From: Candidatus Sulfotelmatobacter sp. | GTDB taxonomy: Bacteria; Acidobacteriota; Terriglobia; Terriglobales; Acidobacteriaceae | Assembly: GCA_025462865.1 (NCBI GenBank) | Contig: JAOAPI010000180.1 | Location: 28,798 to 92,797, forward strand | Direction of reading: 5' to 3' | Length of the DNA: 64,000 nucleotides | In this document: positions 54,906 through 63,648 of the stretch, in pieces | Numbering within the stretch: the first letter of the stretch is position 1 | How the letters are laid out: each line of letters begins with the position of its first letter | The notes under the pieces: model-generated | Told to the model about the DNA's origin: nothing | The model's database searches: none | The model's input: only the letters and a program-made list of their open reading frames with translations | Program-made: the position numbers and the translations under genes

Positions 54906-54943
54906 GTGTGAGGATGGCACTCTACCGCTGAGTTAAGCGCCCA
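54906..54943 (-). repeat. Candidate attR: second copy of the 5' half of tRNA-Val
   Basis: Thirty-eight bases identical to 16902-16939, in the same orientation, containing tRNA-Val from its 5' end through the anticodon loop. Similarity continues to a minus-strand TATAAT at 54966-54971. The 3' half is absent, so this copy cannot make tRNA. It may be the original chromosomal 5' half left behind after integration. Confidence 0.85.
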
Positions 54944-55035
54944 ACGATGCCGCGGTAAGCTCCTCATTATACATAAAGTTTTTAGACCGCTATGCGACCC
55001 ATGACCGTCTCAAATGGGTCGTGCTCTCTCTGGGC

Positions 55036-56010
55036 TTAGCGGAATTGGTAGCCGCGCTTCAGTTCACAGCGATAATTTCTCGACTGGTCCCGGTCGGGCG
55101 ACATATGACAGTCCGCCCACCGCAAGAACAGATCTGGCCCCAGCGGAAAGACGATAGCCTCGCCCCCGACCTCCGCCTCAATGCTCGGCCCCTCGGCGGA
55201 TGCGGGTAAACTGAAGTTCAAGGCGCGCCCGAAAATTACTGGATAAGTTTCGCGCACCAGGTCGCTGGTCATGGGATGCACCACCTCGGCCTCGAACAGG
55301 AACGTCGTCGTATCTGACCAGTTGCGCACCGATACATTGAAGTGGCGCCTGTCCGTGGTGAAGTTTTCCAGTTCTATCTTGGTGAATGCGCAGGGGCCCG
55401 CAATGCAGGAAACTCTGGCGTTGCGAAATTCATTACCCGCGCCAGCGTCAATGGATTGAGTATTCATCGTCGCTTTCCACTTGCCGCCCGGCGCGCATGG
55501 AGGGTGGTTATCGCAGGGAATGTTCCCCGTGTTGACGACCTGAAACACTCTGACCGCGCTTCCGATATTCGCCTCTGCCGTCGATTTTACCGAGTACCTG
55601 ATCCGGGTATTGGAAACTGGAGCATCGGTGTGCGATTCAGCAATCGTCTCCTGATGGAGCGGAATCATGCGTGCGATATAGAGTCTGTCGCTGATGTAGT
55701 CATCCCAATCCAGGGGCTTGTAATCTTTGTGCCGGAACTGCAATAAAACCGGCTGGCGGCGGCGTAATCCCTTCGGGAGCTTCAAACTGAAAAATCCCGA
55801 AGTGTCAGATGTGGATTTGGCGCTCCCCAATCCGTTGACTGCGGTGATCTCGACGTCCGCGAGGGCGAGTTGCTTGTTGGGATCGACGTCCTGTCGTAAC
55901 ACGGAGCCGCGCAGCACGACGGGTTGCCTGCGGTGCGTAAGCGCAATGAGCAGCCCCACAATTAGAATGCCGACCACAACCCAGGCTATGATCTTCTTCG
56001 GCTTGGTCAT
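55036..56010 (-). CDS. Membrane-anchored protein with carboxypeptidase-regulatory-like domain
   Basis: This 324-residue protein has one N-terminal TM helix (IIAWVVVGILIVGLLIAL) and a large extracytoplasmic part. The first ~90 residues after the helix form a Ca-independent CNA-B/CarboxypepD_reg-like fold (LRGSVLRQDVDPNKQLALADVEI, TSGFFSLKLPKGLR). The remainder is beta-rich with two close Cys pairs (CDNHPPC and CIAGPC) that could form disulfides. No catalytic motif is visible. The gene is divergent from the GH144-like gene across about 140 bp and lies just outside the candidate island. A structural or sensory role at the inner membrane is possible; function unknown. Confidence 0.85.
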   Translation of the reverse strand: MTKPKKIIAWVVVGILIVGLLIALTHRRQPVVLRGSVLRQDVDPNKQLALADVEITAVNGLGSAKSTSDTSGFFSLKLPKGLRRRQPVLLQFRHKDYKPLDWDDYISDRLYIARMIPLHQETIAESHTDAPVSNTRIRYSVKSTAEANIGSAVRVFQVVNTGNIPCDNHPPCAPGGKWKATMNTQSIDAGAGNEFRNARVSCIAGPCAFTKIELENFTTDRRHFNVSVRNWSDTTTFLFEAEVVHPMTSDLVRETYPVIFGRALNFSLPASAEGPSIEAEVGGEAIVFPLGPDLFLRWADCHMSPDRDQSRNYRCELKRGYQFR

Positions 56011-56152
56011 TAGAACCCTTCGCTTAACATTTTAGGACGGATTTTCTGGATGGCAAAGCGAGTTGATCTGGGCGGAGCCTTGCTTACTAACCGAAGACCA
56101 TATTACGTTCTTTGCATAGGAATTCGCACGGGAAGCATTTAAAATTCATGCA

Positions 56153-57544
56153 ATGCTCAAGAACGGAAAGGAACACCTTGCCGCGAGTTGGCTCTCGCGA
56201 CGCGACCTGCTGCGGCATGCAGGTGGCCTGGGCCTGTGGAGTTTGGTCGATCCCTCGAAGTTGCTTTCGCTCGTGGCCACCGCGCAAGATAAGCAACCCG
56301 AACCTTCGCCTTCTGCAACTGCGCCCGTCTCACCTTCACTATCACCGGAAGACGACCAGTTCCTCGAGGAACTCGAGCGGCTGAATTTTCAATTCTTCTG
56401 GGAACAAGGCAGCCCGCAGACCGGCTTGGTGAAGGATCGTTGCAACGTACAGACCAACAACAATTCGAATGTCGGCAGTATCGCGGCAACCGGATTCGGG
56501 TTGACCGCTCTCTGTATTGGAGAAAAACGCGGATTCATCCCGCTTAACGATACGCGGGACCGGGTTCTCGCCACGCTGCGTTTTCTCTGGAAGAAGATGC
56601 CCACTCATCGGGGGTTCTTCTACCACTTCGCCGACGTCAATACAGGCGAGCGCGTCTGGGATTCCGAGGTTTCTTCTGTCGACACCGCGATTTTGCTCTG
56701 CGGAATTCTCACTTGCCGGCAACACTTCGAGGAACATTCAGAAATCAGTCTTCTCGCTTACCAGATCTTCAATCGCGTGGACTGGAGCTGGTTGTCGGAA
56801 GACACATCATTACTGCCCCACGGCTGGACTCCCGAACTCGGCTTCCTGCCCTACCGGTGGGACTATTACAGCGAGATGATGATGATCTACCTGCTGGGAC
56901 TGGGATCGCTTCCTCATCCTCTGCCGGTGCAGGCGTGGAACGCCTGGAAGCGAACCAAATTTGAATTTGACGGATTTCGCTATATCGGGTCATTCGCTCC
57001 TTTATTTATTCATCAATATTCCCAGGCATGGTTTGATTTTCGCGGCAAGCGCGATGCGTTTGCCGACTATTTCGAAAACTCCACTCTGGCCACCGACGCC
57101 CATCGTCGTTTCTGCGTGGAGCTCGGAAAGCAATTTCCCGATTACAGCGACGATCTCTGGGGTATCACAGCTTCAGATTCACAGAATGGCTATGTGATTT
57201 GGGGGGGCCCGCCGCTGATGGGTCCGGTTGACGGAACCGTAGTGCCCAGCGCTTCAGCTGGGTCGTTGCCTTTTCTGCCGAAAGCTGTGATGCGCGTGCT
57301 GCGAAATATCAAAGATCATTACGGACGAGCGTGGTGCCGCTACGGATTCGTAAACGCCTTCAATCCCCTGAAGAATTGGTACGACACAGACGTGGTTGGC
57401 ATTGACGTTGGAATCACCATGCTTATGGCAGAAAATGTTCGCACTGGTTTTGTGTGGAATACTTTCATGAAAAACCTCGAGGCGAAACGCGGCATGGATC
57501 GTGCCGGCTTCAAGAAATACGGTCCCCCGGCCGGTGGTTCATAA
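56153..57544 (+). CDS. Tat-exported GH144-like (glucoamylase-family) beta-1,2-glucanase
   Basis: The protein is 463 residues with a twin-arginine signal (WLSRRDLLRHAGGLGLWSL). The mature part is an (alpha/alpha)6-barrel type: FQFFWEQGSPQTGLVKDR, SIAATGFGLTALCIGEKRG, GFFYHFADVNTGERVWDSEVS, then WGITASDSQNGY and ending FKKYGPP. This pattern fits the bacterial glucoamylase-like family that includes GH144 endo-beta-1,2-glucanases. The neighbouring GT84-type beta-1,2-glucan synthase and ABC exporter make a beta-1,2-glucan substrate likely. Export in folded form through Tat places it in the periplasm. It converges with the GH39-like gene (22 bp between stops). Confidence 0.88.
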   Translation: MLKNGKEHLAASWLSRRDLLRHAGGLGLWSLVDPSKLLSLVATAQDKQPEPSPSATAPVSPSLSPEDDQFLEELERLNFQFFWEQGSPQTGLVKDRCNVQTNNNSNVGSIAATGFGLTALCIGEKRGFIPLNDTRDRVLATLRFLWKKMPTHRGFFYHFADVNTGERVWDSEVSSVDTAILLCGILTCRQHFEEHSEISLLAYQIFNRVDWSWLSEDTSLLPHGWTPELGFLPYRWDYYSEMMMIYLLGLGSLPHPLPVQAWNAWKRTKFEFDGFRYIGSFAPLFIHQYSQAWFDFRGKRDAFADYFENSTLATDAHRRFCVELGKQFPDYSDDLWGITASDSQNGYVIWGGPPLMGPVDGTVVPSASAGSLPFLPKAVMRVLRNIKDHYGRAWCRYGFVNAFNPLKNWYDTDVVGIDVGITMLMAENVRTGFVWNTFMKNLEAKRGMDRAGFKKYGPPAGGS

Positions 57545-57566
57545 TCCAGGCCTGACAATATTCTTT

Positions 57567-59132
57567 TCACTTTAGTTCAATCACAGCCAAGCCGTGGGCG
57601 GGCAGAGACAAACGAAGCTCGCCATTCTTGATCTGCTGCACTTCCGGGGATGGAAGATCGGCAGCCTCTCGAAGCGCCTGGATCTGCTTCTGGGTTGGAT
57701 AACGCGGTGATCCCATCTTTTCGTACGCTGGATGTACATCTCCATGAGAACTATCCAGCCACGAAATTAAAGCATGACTCGCCCTCGTACCTTTCAGATT
57801 TAACGTAAACGTTCTTGAAGCGCCTGTTTGATCAGGCTCAGCATAGTTCCAGACGGCCAAAACCAGAGTCCCATCTTTCCTCCGCGTGAGCAGAGCAAAA
57901 TCAGAATCCAGCCGGATGCGTTCTTCCCCCAATTTGTGCAGCAGCTTGAAAGCATTGAAGGCTGGCTTCGGTATCCCGTCTTCCGCGAGCAGCCCATACC
58001 CGCCATAGAACGGAGTTTTCACCACGCCCTGTTCTTCGAAAACATCGGAGAAGCTCCAGTACGACATGACGTCAACCAGTCCATCGCACTGGCGAATCAT
58101 GTCAGCCAGCCATGGGCCCATGTAGATTGCATCCGTTACTTCAGGCTCATTCTTGTAGCTGGCGTTGAACTCACTCCAGATCAGCGGCAGCTCGGGCATG
58201 CTCGAAGTTTTAATCTGCTTGTGCACTTTATCCACCGCGCGACATACCATCCGATCGCGCGGAATGTTTTCCTGGGTGCCGAAAACGTCCTGGGCGCTGT
58301 CGTTGGCATACACGTGGGTTGAGACGTAATCCACGGGTACATGTTTCTCCGCACAGTGGCGAATAAATGCGTCAACCCACGCCGCTTGTGCTGTGGCAGG
58401 CCCGCCCACCCGCAAGCGCGGATTTACCTTCTTGATCGCGAGTGCGGTGTGATCGTAAAGTTCCCAGTAAGTATCCTGCTTCGGTTGACCCGCCCAAAAA
58501 TCAATATTAGGCTCGTTCCATACTTCGAAATACCACTGCGAAACTTCATCAATGCCGTAGCGTTCCAGCAGGTGATGAGTGAATGCAGAGACGAGATCAT
58601 CCCAGCGGTTCCAATCCTTTGGCGGAGAAACATTTGGTTTGTACCAAAAGGGCTGAAGCAGATTGCCGGCTGCCAGCTTGTAGGGCATAAAGCTGATTTC
58701 AACAAACGGACGGACGCCATTCGCCAGCAGACCGTCGTAGATCTGATCGACGTAAGAAAAGTTGTAAACCGCGCGGCCCTGGTCATCCTCGCCATAAATA
58801 CCAACTTCATCGTGAAAGATGGCGTGGAAGCGGACGTAATCGAAGTCGGTGATTTGCTTCACCGAGCGCAAGTCGGCACGATATCCCTCCCGCAGGCTCA
58901 GTATCGCCCGCCCCGAACCAAACATCTTTTCCCAGAAATGCGGAAGTGGACTCCTGGGCGCACTTGCATCGATAACAACCGCCGCTGACCCAGAATTGGC
59001 CTGGGCGTTGAGGTGGGAAACATTTGCGCAGAATATGAAAAGAACTATGAGAACGAGGACTTGCCAACGTCGCATGTTCACCTCAGATTGCGGATTCCCG
59101 TGACGCATTTGATTCGAGGAAGAATGGCTCAT
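57567..59132 (-). CDS. Secreted GH39-like glycosidase
   Basis: The protein is up to 521 residues. ATG 59132 overlaps the upstream stop by ATGA, but ATG 59075 (MRRWQVLVLIVLFIFCANV) gives a normal signal peptide. Counting from 59075, the acid/base is Glu188 in EVWNEPN and the nucleophile Glu302 in IWSEFNAS, the clan GH-A pattern. With PHFWEKMFGSGRAILSLREGY at the start it matches the beta-xylosidase/GH39 group. A small beta domain closes the protein (LPAHGLAVIELK). It is the last gene of the glucan-synthase operon. In that setting the substrate may be a beta-glucan side chain or a plant xyloside. Confidence 0.9.
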   Translation of the reverse strand: MSHSSSNQMRHGNPQSEVNMRRWQVLVLIVLFIFCANVSHLNAQANSGSAAVVIDASAPRSPLPHFWEKMFGSGRAILSLREGYRADLRSVKQITDFDYVRFHAIFHDEVGIYGEDDQGRAVYNFSYVDQIYDGLLANGVRPFVEISFMPYKLAAGNLLQPFWYKPNVSPPKDWNRWDDLVSAFTHHLLERYGIDEVSQWYFEVWNEPNIDFWAGQPKQDTYWELYDHTALAIKKVNPRLRVGGPATAQAAWVDAFIRHCAEKHVPVDYVSTHVYANDSAQDVFGTQENIPRDRMVCRAVDKVHKQIKTSSMPELPLIWSEFNASYKNEPEVTDAIYMGPWLADMIRQCDGLVDVMSYWSFSDVFEEQGVVKTPFYGGYGLLAEDGIPKPAFNAFKLLHKLGEERIRLDSDFALLTRRKDGTLVLAVWNYAEPDQTGASRTFTLNLKGTRASHALISWLDSSHGDVHPAYEKMGSPRYPTQKQIQALREAADLPSPEVQQIKNGELRLSLPAHGLAVIELK

Positions 59133-62100
59133 GCCACGTTGGACCGTGGCTTGGGCGTACGCGCGTGGCCCGACGGCTTTTCCTGGAGCAGCAGTTCCGT
59201 CGCCTGCACCCGCGGATGGCTGTGAAACCAGCGCTGCACTAATTCGTCATGAAGAAAGTTGGCGATGGAGAGCAAACTCATCCCCTGATGATGGACCATC
59301 CAGCACCGCACCAGTTCAAAGCGGCGTAGCCGTGAGCGGCAGCGGGCGGAATTAAAGTCCAACGCCTCATAGAAGCCGTACGCCCCCAACGCGCGCTTGT
59401 GCTCTAACTTTCGCAGGTTCCGCAGCGCGGCCGTGGAATCGACTGTCAGCGCCATGCAGGTGGAGTAGGGCGAGACCACCGGTCCGTCCTGGTCAACTTT
59501 GTGTATCGCTAGTTGGGGCACACCGAAAGCATGGTATTGATAATTGCCGCAATCGTCGAAAGCGAAGCAGGCGGATTCTGAGATACCCCATGGAATCCCC
59601 AGATCGTCCGCGTACGCTCGTTGTGCCTGGACCGCCGCTGTGACTGCGCGCTCCAATAATGTATTGGGGTAAATACGCATCCAGATTGCGGGCATCAGGT
59701 ACTCGAACATCGTTCCTGTCCATGAAAGCAGACCGGCAATCCCTTGATCGATGGCATGGGCTCGGCCGAGCTGGAACCAGCTTTCCTGTGAAATGTCATC
59801 CTTGGCGATAGCGGCAAATAACGCAATCCTCGATTCGCTCGCGAGCAGGTCGTAGCACGCCGAATGCAATTGCTCCTTTTCCACATCAAAGCCAATGGAA
59901 AGTAATCCGCGGCTCGGGCTCACGAGGAATTCGAATCCCATTTCGTCTGCAAGCATCCCAGCTTGCTGAGCGATGTTCTTAAGATCTTCAACGAGACGTA
60001 CGACATGGGCGCGCGCGTCCGGCAGCAACACCTGCACTTGCAAATATAGCGCCCGAGTTTTCCCGGGCTCCGCGGAGGCGGCAGATGTCTTGAGCCGCGC
60101 GGAAAGCTTGTCGATATAATCCGCCATTCGTTCTAGAGTCGGGGGATTCTTCGCTTGCCGATTCGGATAGATTTCGGGATCATCTTTCAGCGCGGCGAAC
60201 TCCGGCAGCAGCCACGGAGCGTAGAGTTGCACGACGCGGTTGACCTGCGTGATTCGCTCTTCTGCCTGCTCTTGAAACCAGTGCGCATTTGCATGTTTGG
60301 GATTGGAAGCAGCCTGATGGATGTCCTTGAGATCGGCATCGGGAACATCTAAAAGATATTGCAGCCAGTCTTCCTGCTTTAGTTTCCGCTTCATCGCTCC
60401 GAATTTCCGCCGGGGCAGAGCGCGCTCAGTCGCCAGCAGGTAGAGATGATCGAGGAAGCCATCCCGCAACTCAGTTTGCAGTAGAGGCCGGTCCAGAAGT
60501 TCCAGGCATCCCTCTTGCAGCGTCCAGAGAGAAGCCACAAGATTGCCGCTGTCAACGCTCGATACAAACCTGGGATTAAGCGGAGCCAAAGTTTCAGTGT
60601 CGTACCAGTTCAGCAAATGGCCGCGATAACGTTGCAGTTGCGAAATGGTGGTTAGGGTCCGCAGAGTCTGCTGCGCAAATTCCGGCGCTGTCAGATAGCC
60701 GGACGCGCACGCGATCTGGCGGGCGTTGAGAAGTAGTCCCAGATTGGTGGGCGAAATCCGGGCGGCGATCTTGAGACCTTTTTCATCCTCCTGCAGGTTG
60801 TCGGGAATCAGCCAGTGGTGCTGTTCCGTGCTGAACTCCGCGAAGTAACGCCAGGTTCGGAGCGAGGCCAGACGAAGCAGCCATCGATCCCGTTCTGACT
60901 CCTGCTTGCGGGGAGCGCGAGGTGGCCGGTTCAGCCACAGTGATATCGGCTTGCTGCAAGCCCACAGCAAAAGAATCGGCAGCGCCGCAGTCACAGCACT
61001 ACGACGTTCAAACCACAGCAAGAAGAATATTCCCAGCGAGAGGGCGGGAGTCCAGCTCAGATATATGTCCAGAACAGTGCGTTTGTAGCCCGAGAGTTCT
61101 GCCTGTGCCGCCGTCTCCCATTGCAGCAGTCTCTGCCGGGTGATCATACGGCGGACCATGGTTCGCACCATCGCGTCCATGGACAAGAGGGCCTGGTGCG
61201 CGAGGAATGTGACCATCAACCAGACGGTGACACTTTCGTTTAGGAACCCGTTCACCGCATCGATTGCGACTGTACTTTTCCGTTGCGCCGCGGCGTTTAC
61301 AAATCCAAACCAAAGCTGGCAGGCTGCCGGCAGCAGCAAAATTATGATCGTGGCCAGCGTCCAGTTCACTGGACCGCCGGGCAGGCATAGCCAGCCCAGC
61401 AACAAGAGGAGGAACAAGGCCGGTTCTACCATGCTGCGCCGCAGGTTATCGAGAATCTTCCATCGCGAAACCACCGACAGTGGGTTAGGAACTTTCTGTC
61501 CTGACTCCTCCGGCACCATGGGACGAATCCATTCGGCGATCTGCCAGTCGCCCCTCAACCAGCGATGCTTCCGCCGATTGTGCGCGTTGTAATGAGAGGG
61601 ATAATCCTCGATTACCTGAATGTCGCTGACCAGGCCGGCGCGAGCGTAAGCGCCCTCGATCAGATCATGACTCAGCAAAGCGTTGCGCGGAAACCGGCGA
61701 TCCAAAACACGATGCAAGGTGTCCACTTCGTAAATGCCTTTTCCTACGAAGATGCCCTCGCCATACAGGTCCTGATAAACATCGGACGCAGCATGAGTGT
61801 AGATGTCGAGTCCGGTCTGTCCTGAATAAATACTTGCTAGTCTGGAACTCGCTGAACTTTGAACGCTGACTCCAACCCGGGGTTGAAGAATGCCGTAGCC
61901 GGTGACAACAACCCCCCTCTCGGGATCAACGATCGCCTGATTTAACGGGTGCGCTAAAGTTCCGACCATGCGCCGCGCCGATCCGCGGGGCAGTTCAGTA
62001 TCGGAATCCAGCGTGATCACAAAACGGACGCTGGAAAGAATGGACAGATCCCCGACCTTGAGCGGAAAGCTATCAAACTGGCCGCGCAGCAGATTATTCA

Positions 62101-63637
62101 GATCCATCAACTTGCCGCGCTTGCGTTCCCATCCCATCCAAAGCCGCTCGCGCGGGTTGTAGACGGGATGCCGGTGCATCAAGAAGAACGACCCCATTTC
62201 CTTGCCGTGATACTTCTCGTTCAATCCGCGAATCAGATCGGCGCACAGGTCAACCAGCGCGTGGTGCTGGGCCGGCTTCTCCGTCGCATCGGGAAGGTCG
62301 GTGAGCAACATGAAGTGAAGATTAGGATCGTGGTTTCCCAGAAAACGAATCTCAAGATCATCGGCGAGTTGCCTCACCTGCTTCTCGTTCAAAAGCAGGG
62401 TGGGAATCGCCACCATGGTGACGCAATCAGCAGGAAGGCCATCTGAAAAATCAAGCTTGGGAAGAATTTGCGCGGGCAGTAGAAGTGTCGCCAGATAATT
62501 CATGATCTGTACGGCACTCTGCGAACTGGGCAACAACACTGCCAACGTGGAAAGCAGCACGAGACCGAGAGAGGTCGAGGGATCGGTCAAGATCAGAACG
62601 ACGCCCAAAACAATCGTTAACGTAAGCACCGCGATGCCCGGCAAATAAAATTCATCGGGATGGCTGCGCAGAAAAGCACGCACTCGTTGAGCAAAGGGAG
62701 CGCGAAAATCAATTCGCTGCTGAAGCTGGCGGCTTCCTTCTTCAAGCAGGTAAGTACCCACATGCGACCGGCGCAAAGTCACGCGCGGATCTGCGCTGGG
62801 TTCTTTTTGTGCGGCCCGGGCCAGTTTCAGCACTTCCCGGGCAACTTCCACTTCACTGCAGTCGGAATGGCTTGCAAAATTAATAACCTTTTGGCGGTAT
62901 AGCTCACGCGTCTCGTAATCCATGCGCGGATAAGCGCCTGCGGGATCTTCGCGCAGCACGCGATCAAAGCGGATGAGCGGCTCTATGGCCAGCTTCCACG
63001 TTGTCTGCCGGATTTCCCGGAGACTCATAACTGCGTCCTGCAAAGCACGCAGCCCGCTGGAATCATTCGGCAAAACTCTGCCGCGCTTCGCAATCTGTTC
63101 CAGCAGCACTAGCTTCAGGACCGAAACCAGCGCCCATAGCTCCGAGAGATTAAGGACCGTAGTGTCCTGAAAGGCCTGGAGATATTCCGTGAAACTAGCG
63201 ACATTAAACTGATACCCAGTGGCGGCAAAATAGCCGTCCGCTACCGCCGCAATCCTAAGGACGACAGTTCCATCGGGCGTACGAACCTGTTGATGTTTTT
63301 GCGGGAGACTCGAGGCTGCGCAGACTTGTGCCAAATCCTCTTCCAGCATAAGAAGATTTGCATGCAGGAAGCGTAAATCCTCGGACTCGCCATCTGAAGG
63401 GCGTTCCGACGGACGAGCGGCGGCCGCCGCCAGCAACGGTGCGATGGCAGTAGCCAGTATCCGGCAACGATCGCCAAACGGCTGATCGGTAACCTGGTCC
63501 GGCAGCCATGTAAGGCTGCGGGCCAGTTCTGCTGCGCTCGAACTCAGATTGAACGTATCCGGTGCCATTTCACCTACGGGCTGGCGCAGACTCTCGGCCT
63601 CTGCGCTGAAGAGCTCTAGATAACCACTTGGCATCAT
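59129..63637 (-). CDS. Cyclic beta-1,2-glucan synthase-like protein (GT84 plus glycoamylase domain, no GH94)
   Basis: The protein is 1502 residues. An alpha-helical N-terminal domain and a TM hairpin (about 345-395) precede the GT84 domain, with VAIPTLLLNEKQVRQLADDL, the DxD-like TLDSDTELP, GEGIFVGKGIYEVD and HNRRKHRWLRGDWQ (the R-x-x-R-W box). More TM helices follow, then the glycoamylase domain at about 1180-1470 (SRGLLSIGFDVEKEQ, ISESACFAFDD, MVHHQGMSLLSI). Classical NdvB/ChvB/Cgs proteins are about 2800 residues, with a C-terminal GH94 phosphorylase that sets chain length; here the gene stops right after the glycoamylase part. It should polymerise beta-1,2-glucan at the inner membrane. 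An ABC gene ends 11 bp upstream. Confidence 0.92.
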   Translation of the reverse strand: MMPSGYLELFSAEAESLRQPVGEMAPDTFNLSSSAAELARSLTWLPDQVTDQPFGDRCRILATAIAPLLAAAAARPSERPSDGESEDLRFLHANLLMLEEDLAQVCAASSLPQKHQQVRTPDGTVVLRIAAVADGYFAATGYQFNVASFTEYLQAFQDTTVLNLSELWALVSVLKLVLLEQIAKRGRVLPNDSSGLRALQDAVMSLREIRQTTWKLAIEPLIRFDRVLREDPAGAYPRMDYETRELYRQKVINFASHSDCSEVEVAREVLKLARAAQKEPSADPRVTLRRSHVGTYLLEEGSRQLQQRIDFRAPFAQRVRAFLRSHPDEFYLPGIAVLTLTIVLGVVLILTDPSTSLGLVLLSTLAVLLPSSQSAVQIMNYLATLLLPAQILPKLDFSDGLPADCVTMVAIPTLLLNEKQVRQLADDLEIRFLGNHDPNLHFMLLTDLPDATEKPAQHHALVDLCADLIRGLNEKYHGKEMGSFFLMHRHPVYNPRERLWMGWERKRGKLMDLNNLLRGQFDSFPLKVGDLSILSSVRFVITLDSDTELPRGSARRMVGTLAHPLNQAIVDPERGVVVTGYGILQPRVGVSVQSSASSRLASIYSGQTGLDIYTHAASDVYQDLYGEGIFVGKGIYEVDTLHRVLDRRFPRNALLSHDLIEGAYARAGLVSDIQVIEDYPSHYNAHNRRKHRWLRGDWQIAEWIRPMVPEESGQKVPNPLSVVSRWKILDNLRRSMVEPALFLLLLLGWLCLPGGPVNWTLATIIILLLPAACQLWFGFVNAAAQRKSTVAIDAVNGFLNESVTVWLMVTFLAHQALLSMDAMVRTMVRRMITRQRLLQWETAAQAELSGYKRTVLDIYLSWTPALSLGIFFLLWFERRSAVTAALPILLLWACSKPISLWLNRPPRAPRKQESERDRWLLRLASLRTWRYFAEFSTEQHHWLIPDNLQEDEKGLKIAARISPTNLGLLLNARQIACASGYLTAPEFAQQTLRTLTTISQLQRYRGHLLNWYDTETLAPLNPRFVSSVDSGNLVASLWTLQEGCLELLDRPLLQTELRDGFLDHLYLLATERALPRRKFGAMKRKLKQEDWLQYLLDVPDADLKDIHQAASNPKHANAHWFQEQAEERITQVNRVVQLYAPWLLPEFAALKDDPEIYPNRQAKNPPTLERMADYIDKLSARLKTSAASAEPGKTRALYLQVQVLLPDARAHVVRLVEDLKNIAQQAGMLADEMGFEFLVSPSRGLLSIGFDVEKEQLHSACYDLLASESRIALFAAIAKDDISQESWFQLGRAHAIDQGIAGLLSWTGTMFEYLMPAIWMRIYPNTLLERAVTAAVQAQRAYADDLGIPWGISESACFAFDDCGNYQYHAFGVPQLAIHKVDQDGPVVSPYSTCMALTVDSTAALRNLRKLEHKRALGAYGFYEALDFNSARCRSRLRRFELVRCWMVHHQGMSLLSIANFLHDELVQRWFHSHPRVQATELLLQEKPSGHARTPKPRSNVA

Positions 63638-63648
63638 TTGAGTGTTTC

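Larger units (their letters stand above)
16902..54943. mobile_element. Candidate 38-kb genomic island integrated at tRNA-Val
   Basis: The span is bounded by an intact tRNA-Val(CAC) on the left and a direct repeat of its 5' half on the right. Just inside the left border is a decayed tyrosine recombinase; just inside the right border is a truncated glycosyltransferase. The interior holds a coherent sugar-catabolism locus whose operons share one operator dyad not seen outside. These are the usual marks of an integrative island. No conjugation, replication or phage structural genes are visible, so it is probably immobile now or was mobilised in trans. Independent tRNA duplication plus rearrangement is the main alternative. 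Confidence 0.65.

Noticed and set aside
54906..54945. A second functional tRNA-Val
   Set aside because: Only the acceptor 5' strand, D arm and anticodon loop are present; the T arm and 3' acceptor strand are missing.
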